64,000 nucleotides of DNA from Gordionus sp. m RMFG-2023. Its lineage: Eukaryota; Nematomorpha; Gordioida; Chordodea; Parachordodidae. The DNA is taken from positions 34,174,730 through 34,238,729 of the forward strand of contig NC_088778.1 in NCBI RefSeq assembly GCF_954871325.1. Reading direction: 5' to 3'. The position numbers were made by a program, and so were the translations under genes. Under the pieces are notes generated by a model that had not been told where the DNA came from, did not search any database, and was given only the letters and a program-made list of their open reading frames with translations. Positions 58,208 through 64,000 of this stretch are shown here, in pieces (position 1 is the stretch's first letter; every line of letters begins with the position of its first letter).

Positions 58208-60360
58208 TAGTGTTGCGTAATCGGCTAAAAACTACGCCTAAACCTAATAAGGCTAAGCCTAAAAATCGGCTAAGCCTAATTAGGTTAAGCCTAAAAATCG
58301 GCTAAGAAAATATAAATCTGCTAAAATTAAATTAGTCAAAATTCTGCATCGATGCTTAGTATTAATTATTATTTATTTATTTTAGTAAAATAATTTATTT
58401 TATTTATATTTAATGTAAATATTTTATCATTATCAACAAATAAACATGATATGATTTAATATTTTTTATTTATATTATTATATTTTGAAATGAAAATAAA
58501 TTTATTTATTTGATGTTATTTTAATAAAAAAAATAATGCTGCTATATTGTAAAAATGTGATATTTAAAATAAGCATTAGTAACATGTGAAATATATATTT
58601 AGTGAAGATGTACCAATGAAAAGTGACAATTGTCATAATCGTTATTCTTAAAGTTTTTTGAATTTTTTTAACGAAAATATTTTAAAATAATTATTGATAA
58701 CATGTTTAAATAAAAATTTAGTGAAGATGTACTCTAGATAAGCGACAATTGTCATAATCATTATTTTTAAAGTTTTTTGATTTTTATTGACAAAACTTTA
58801 AAAATAGCGATTATGACAATTGTCACTTTTCATTGATACATCTTCACTAAATTTATATTTACACATGTTATTAATACTTATTTTAACATATTTTCGTCAA
58901 AAAAATTCAAAAAACTTTAAGAATAACGATTTAGAGAATTGTCACTTTTCTATGGTACACCTTCAGTAAATTTATATTTACACATGTTATTAATACTTAT
59001 TTTAACAAATTTTCGTCAAAAAAATTACAAAAACTTTAAAATTAACGATTATGACAATTGTCACTTTTCATTGGTACATCTTCACTAAATTTATATTTAC
59101 ACATGTTATTAATACTTATTTTAACATATTTTCGTCAAAAAAATTTAAAAAGCTTTAAAAATAACGATTATGACAATTGTCACTTTTCTTTTATGGTACT
59201 TCTTCACTAAATTTATATTTACACATATTATTAATACTTATTTTAACAAATTTTCGTCAAAAAAATTCAAAAAACTTTAAAATTAACGATTATGACAATT
59301 GTCACTTTTCATTGGTACATCTTCACTAAATTTATATTTACACATGTTATTAATACTTATTTTAACATATTTTCGTCAAAAAATTCAAAAAACTTTAAAA
59401 ATAACGATTATGACAATTGTCACTTTTCATTGGTACATCTTCACTATATTTATATTTACACATGTTATTAATACTTATTTTAACATATTTTCGTCAAAAA
59501 ATTCAAAAAACTTTAAAATTAACGATTATGACAATTGTCACTTTTCATTGGTACATCTTCACTAAATTTATATTTACACATGTTATTAATACTTATTTTA
59601 ACATATTTTCGTCAAAAAAATTCAAAAAACTTTAAAAATAACGATTATGACAATTGTCACTTTTCTATGGTACATCTTTACTAAATTTATATTTACACAT
59701 GTTATTAATACTTATTTTAACAAATTTTCGTCAAAAAAATTCAAAAAACTTATAAAAGAACGATTATGACAATTGTCACTTTAAAATATTATCCTTAATT
59801 AAAAGATCATATAAAATAACATCAAAAAAGTTTCATAAAATCCACCTCATTTAATAATAAATAGATAATTTAAAAAAAATGATAATTTACAATATAATTC
59901 CTCAATAAAAGATGTATTTACAAAGAAGATTGTGAAAATCACTAATAAATTATATTATAAAGAATATTACATTTTTACAATATAGCAGCATATTATTTTT
60001 TTTATTAAAAAAACATCAAATAAATAAATTTATTTTCATTTCAAAATATAATAATATAAATAAAAAATATTAAATCATATCATGTTTATTTGTTGATAAT
60101 AATAAAATATTTACATTAAATATAAATAAAATAAATTATTTTACTAAAATAAATAAATAATAATTAATGCTAAGCATCGATGCAAAATTTTGACTAATTT
60201 ATTTTAGCCAATTTTTAGGCTTAGCCGATTTTTAGGCTTAACCTAATTAGGTTTAGCCGATTTTTAGGCTTTACCTAATTAGGCTTAGCAGATTTTTCCA
60301 CCTAAAATCTCGGCTAAGCCGTTTTATAGTCGGCTAAAATTAGCCGATTACGCAACACTA
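58208..60360. mobile_element. 2.15-kb hAT-like foldback element
   Basis: The ends are TAGTGTTGCGTAATCGGCTA and its exact inverse at 60341-60360. CTTGGGAA is duplicated perfectly at 58200-58207 and 60361-60368. The arms of several hundred bp are inverted copies: repeated TAGCCGATTTTTAGGC / GGCTTAACCTAATTAGG words, then GCATCGATGC, then an AT-rich part matched base for base over long runs. The centre is a tandem array (58600-59785). No transposase; apparent frames in the array are products of the repeat. Its 8-bp duplication and TAGTGTTG start are shared with the small MITEs here, which suggests the same transposase group. Confidence 0.92.
58600..59785. repeat. Array of about 120-bp units each with a 12-bp palindrome
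   Basis: About nine units in one direction (from about 58790) and two in the opposite direction at the left (58600-58790). Most units contain TGACAATTGTCA, a perfect palindrome, followed by CTTTTCATTGGTACATCTTC and TTTACACATGTTATTAATAC. Unit-to-unit identity is very high. One unit (near 58936) has lost the palindrome's left half. Confidence 0.9.
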
Positions 60361-60429
60361 CTTGGGAATATCTTTTACAAATTATTAAGGGTTGAGCTGG
60401 GCTTGGATAAACTTTTTTAAAATTATAAG

Positions 60430-61415
60430 ATCTTGGATGCTTCTTAATATTGTGATCTTGAACCTGGCATCTATCGTAAAAATGAATAAAAATCTCATTC
60501 CCCGTCATTTTTGACGGGCTTACTACTAGTATATATACTTTAATAACTTAACGACTATTAAAATGTAACTTCATATTATATATAATTATCGTAACCATTA
60601 TAAAATATTAATTTAATATTTACAATTATAAAAAAAATTAAAGAGTTATATAAAAATTTTAAATTTCAGTTATATTTGTTAATTGCATAAGATAAAGTTG
60701 GGCCGCGTCGGTTCACGACTGGCGACTATTTTTTACTCTAGGAATTTAGATTGGATCGGGACGACAAAATCAATTTATTTTTCGTACTTTAGTACACATT
60801 TTAAATATTTCTGTAATATTATAATACTTTTACTTTTGCCTAAAATGATATTTTTTTAAATCCAAAAATATTTTTTTGTTTACACAGTAATTTTAATTAC
60901 TAGTCCTCAAACATTTTTATTTGATTATGAACTAATTTTTTATGCTGAAATTTAATATTTTAAAAGAAAATTTGGGTCATTTTTATCCCTTCATATAATT
61001 ACCGCATTTTTACCTCTTTATATATGAAAATTAACTTAAATCTACTATTATATAAAAAAAATTAAAAGAAAAACGTTACCCCTTCGGTTTAAATTGGTGT
61101 TTGCCTTTAATTAAATATAAATAGACGATCAGTAGATAAAAAATATTAGCTGTGGATATTTTCGCTTTAAAATATAGACGATTTTTTTACGGCCGTTTAT
61201 ATTGACTATGGCACGTCTAGATTTTTTTTATTTGAAAAAAAATTATTTCATATTTTATTATGAATACTAAAATTGATAATTTATTTGAAATAACAATTGC
61301 AAAATAAAATTAATTATTTATCAAATATGATTATTGTCCATCTCAACGAAATTTATTTAATAACATGACCTGCGAGATTTGACAAGTTCTTTATTAAAAT
61401 AAAAATCATTTTTAA
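60430..61415. other. Gene-free AT-rich stretch
   Basis: No gene or complete element recognised. A minus frame ending at 60314 runs into the foldback element and is chance. Confidence 0.45.
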
Positions 61416-61419
61416 TATA

Positions 61420-61590
61420 TCTTATTCCTGACTTGTATCTCTCAAATCTCTAATAAACCTTAACTCATATCTCTCCATCATTAAATCCTATATACTTGTT
61501 TAATTTTAAATATACCTCATCCAATTAAAAAATTTCCTTGAACTGCTGATTCCTCGAATTGAGTCATTATCCTTATTTATATATGTATAT
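61420..61590 (+). repeat. Dispersed repeat family C, copy 2
   Basis: Contains ATCTCTCAAATCTCTAATAA, CTCATATCTCTCC, CCAATTAAAAAATTTCC and ATTCCTCGAATTGAG in the order seen at 42750-42890. Non-coding. Confidence 0.5.
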
Positions 61591-62039
61591 ATTATAATAA
61601 ATTTATTAAATAAAATTATTATATATAAAAATAATATTGTTTAAATTTTACGAGCATGGAAGGAATATTCTATTCAAAATGAATCCACGACCGAAAAAAT
61701 CATTCACAGAGTGTTTGTTGTGATAGTTGGGTAACATATAATTTTTCTGGCTTGAGTTTTGGAAAATCTAATTTTTAAAAGTTAAGAGCATTATCTACCA
61801 ATGAGAATAGAAGAAAAGCCGATCGTCCAGAATTTAAATCTGCTCATATAATTGACAAAAAAGTGGGGGTAGTTGTATTGTGGTGCACAGATATAATAAA
61901 TGCGAAATTAATAACTGATAAATTTTTGCATTTCAAAATTATAATATTTGATAAAATTTTGTATTTTAACCCATAAAGCCCTGAATGAGCTCGAAATTTA
62001 AAATTTTTACATTTATCTTAGTATAGGTACCATTAACAG

Positions 62040-62150
62040 GCACCCTTTTTACCCCACAATTAAATGATGGTGTTAGCCCTCATTCCTACAATTTATCTAA
62101 CCCCTTTCCACTATTTATCTAGCCCCATATCCGCTATATACCCAAATTTA
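62040..62150 (+). repeat. Dispersed repeat family B, copy 3
   Basis: Pyrimidine-rich block with TTATCTAACCCC, CCACTATTTATCTAGCCCC and TATACCCAAATTTATTACCCC, like 2281-2400 and 53430-53520. The flanks to 63000 are AT-rich with no gene seen. Confidence 0.4.
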
Positions 62151-63007
62151 TTACCCCTAGAAAACTTTTTAGCATAGTAAAATTAGCAGAAAAATTAACA
62201 AAAAGGTGAATATATAAAAATTAACAAAATAAATACAATTTTCTATATTCTCAATCACTATTTATTCTATATAATTTATAAATCCATGGCATATGGTTTA
62301 TTGTTACTAAAAAAAATACAAGTTTTAATAATTATTTAGAATAAATTGGTGATAAAAAAATAATTATATTACTATATGATAAAAATTATACAATGCACAA
62401 CATTATTAAACACTGTGCATAGATAACGGTGAACCCCCTATGGAAAATATGAATTGGTAAAATTTATGTTTTCATAATATTTTATCTTGATATCTAGACG
62501 AAAATTTGCCTTCCTTTCTTTTAAATTTATAAAAACTCTTTCCTTATAAAATAAACTCAAAAATTTATTAAATTTAAACAAGTGCGCGAAAAAAACATAA
62601 AATTCTAGTAATACACAATACTATAAACATATTTTATTTTATAATCAAATTAAAAAAAAAATTTGTTACAAATTAAACTAAAACGATGTTTCCTTATAGT
62701 TTATAATTTTTATAGGATCGATATTTTATCATCTATATTTTCAATTGTAAAAACGCCATAGTATTACTTTACTTAGCAGACATCTTATCACTTGAGGTAA
62801 TACATCAGTTATTATAAAAATAACAATAATAAATTTCTTCCGAAAATAAAATAATTTTTTATTATTTATAAATTTTTTATAGTGTATCTTCAGACCGGTC
62901 AAGATTTAGCACTCTCTTTAAATAAATATTAGATTTCAGTTTTACATACATTCGTTTATTTAATTATTAAAAGATTTTTAGCTGAAGTTTTAATCAAACA
63001 AACAATA

Positions 63008-63283
63008 ATGCAAGGATTAGGAGGGAAACAGAGCCCAAATGGGTCGAATGTTATTTATTACCAAAACTCAGGTGACATATGTCAAAAAATTATGATGTTA
63101 ATGTTGATTTTTTTTTATAGTTATGAATCGAGCTGACCTTACAACAAAAATTAAAAGTTTTAATTGTTCACCTAATGCCAAAGAATTTTTCCCAACCACA
63201 GTAAATAAATAATTTTTATTCAAAATTATCGATTTTTTTTAATTTACAGAAAACTGTGCCTTTATCTGCTGACGATCTTAAAA
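63008..63283 (+). CDS. 5' exons of an unidentified host gene with a PAM2-like motif
   Basis: Three exons join in phase: 63008-63071, 63121-63200 and 63250-63283, with two 49-bp introns (GTGACA...TTATAG and GTAAAT...TTACAG) and a further donor AAAA|GTAAAT at 63284. The protein begins MQGLGGKQSPNGSNVIYYQN; the next exon reads NRADLTTKIKSFNCSPNAKE, then FFPTT, and the third KTVPLSADDLK. CSPNAKEFFP resembles the PAM2 motif (LNPNAxEFxP) by which ataxin-2, PAIP1/2, eRF3 and others bind the MLLE domain of poly(A)-binding protein; the usual Leu is Cys here. No promoter is recognised. The gene continues beyond the window, and no later exon could be placed up to 64000. Identity unknown. Confidence 0.5.
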
Positions 63284-63329
63284 GTAAATTTGTTGATTTA
63301 TTTCTATGTCAATTATATATATGACTTCT

Positions 63330-64000
63330 TAATTTTTGAATATTTAAATTCAATATAACAATTTGATTTTTTTAATACTTGCCTAAAGAATTTTCAGTTT
63401 TATTTATATTACTGAAATGTTAAAAGAAAGAATCAATTAAAAGTTTAATTACCATATAAGTGTTAATTAGTTATATTATTTCATAGTTTTAAGATTGATG
63501 TATATTATTTTAATAGTAATTTTAATTTCATTTTATCTTTACACTTATATCAAACACATTAGTTATGCAGTAATATCATTTTTTTTTGCTAATACTACCC
63601 AATCTATATAATTATAATGTAGTATTTAATATTTATGTTCTTTTATATGCTTGAAAAAAAAACTATCATTATTTATTTTACTTAAAATAAATACAAATAA
63701 TTTTAATATAAATTGAATTATAAATATAAATTCTACAATTATTTAAATAATTATCTTTATTCGATATAAGTGAAAAGAATAATCAAAATCATGTCACCAA
63801 TTTTATAAATAGAAGTAACATAAATATTGATAATGAAACTAATTAGTACTTCAAAAATCTATTTCCAAAAGTGTTCATTAACATATGTGTATTTAGTATT
63901 GTGCCAATTAAATGAATTGGATCTGGACCAATATTTAGTGTTTTTGTTTTTCAAAAACATTGGACTAGACTAATAATTTGAAAAAAATATGATACAATAT
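63330..64000. other. AT-rich tail of the window, probably intron
   Basis: No exon, RNA or mobile element recognised. It is likely intronic if the preceding gene model is right. Confidence 0.4.

Noticed and set aside
59299-59635. Open frames of 72-88 codons in the foldback element
   Set aside because: The repeated peptide is merely the 120-bp repeat read through.

Overview
The window is AT-rich animal nuclear DNA of roughly three quarters A+T, with spliced genes, polyadenylation signals and very dense DNA-transposon debris. The best taxonomic clue is a complete ecdysone receptor gene, which points to a moulting animal (Ecdysozoa). A short interstitial (TTAGGG)n run, rather than the arthropod-type TTAGG, and very short introns (41-49 bp in several places) hint at a non-arthropod ecdysozoan such as a horsehair worm or a related small phylum. 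That finer placement is a guess.

Three host genes are supported. (1) A linker histone H1 at 12771-13716 (+), two exons, 282 aa. (2) The ecdysone receptor EcR on the minus strand, 40480 down to 26199. Its eight coding exons join in phase to 653 codons, with a 7.7 kb first intron and a 3.8 kb last intron. (3) The 5' end of an unidentified gene at 63008-63283 (+) with 49-bp introns, a PAM2-like motif, and a continuation beyond the right edge. A short coding-like fragment lies on the opposite strand inside the last EcR intron (28212-28463).

The rest is mostly mobile DNA. 0-2 kb is the right half of a Tigger/pogo element that runs off the left edge; a decayed copy of its right end lies at 6.2 kb. 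2-12 kb holds MITEs, a dispersed repeat with G/C-rich ends, a tRNA-like SINE candidate and low-complexity AT. 14.3-16.2 kb holds a palindromic MITE and a decayed hAT element with terminal repeats. 16.7-24.4 kb is a large, recent tandem duplication of a hAT-bearing segment: the left copy also carries a second hAT transposase with an open frame, and the right copy carries a private 524-bp insertion. 24.4-26.2 kb is probably EcR 3' flank. EcR introns contain several MITEs. 40.6-63 kb is gene-poor, with a hAT element interrupted by a hAT MITE (53.6-55.5 kb), tandem duplications (56-57.4 kb) and a 2.15-kb hAT-like foldback element (58.2-60.4 kb) built around an array of a 12-bp palindrome.

No rRNA gene, confident tRNA gene, CRISPR array, LTR-flanked coding element or bacterial-type operon was seen. 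The three genes look functionally independent: chromatin compaction, steroid-hormone signalling, and possibly poly(A)-binding-protein association.
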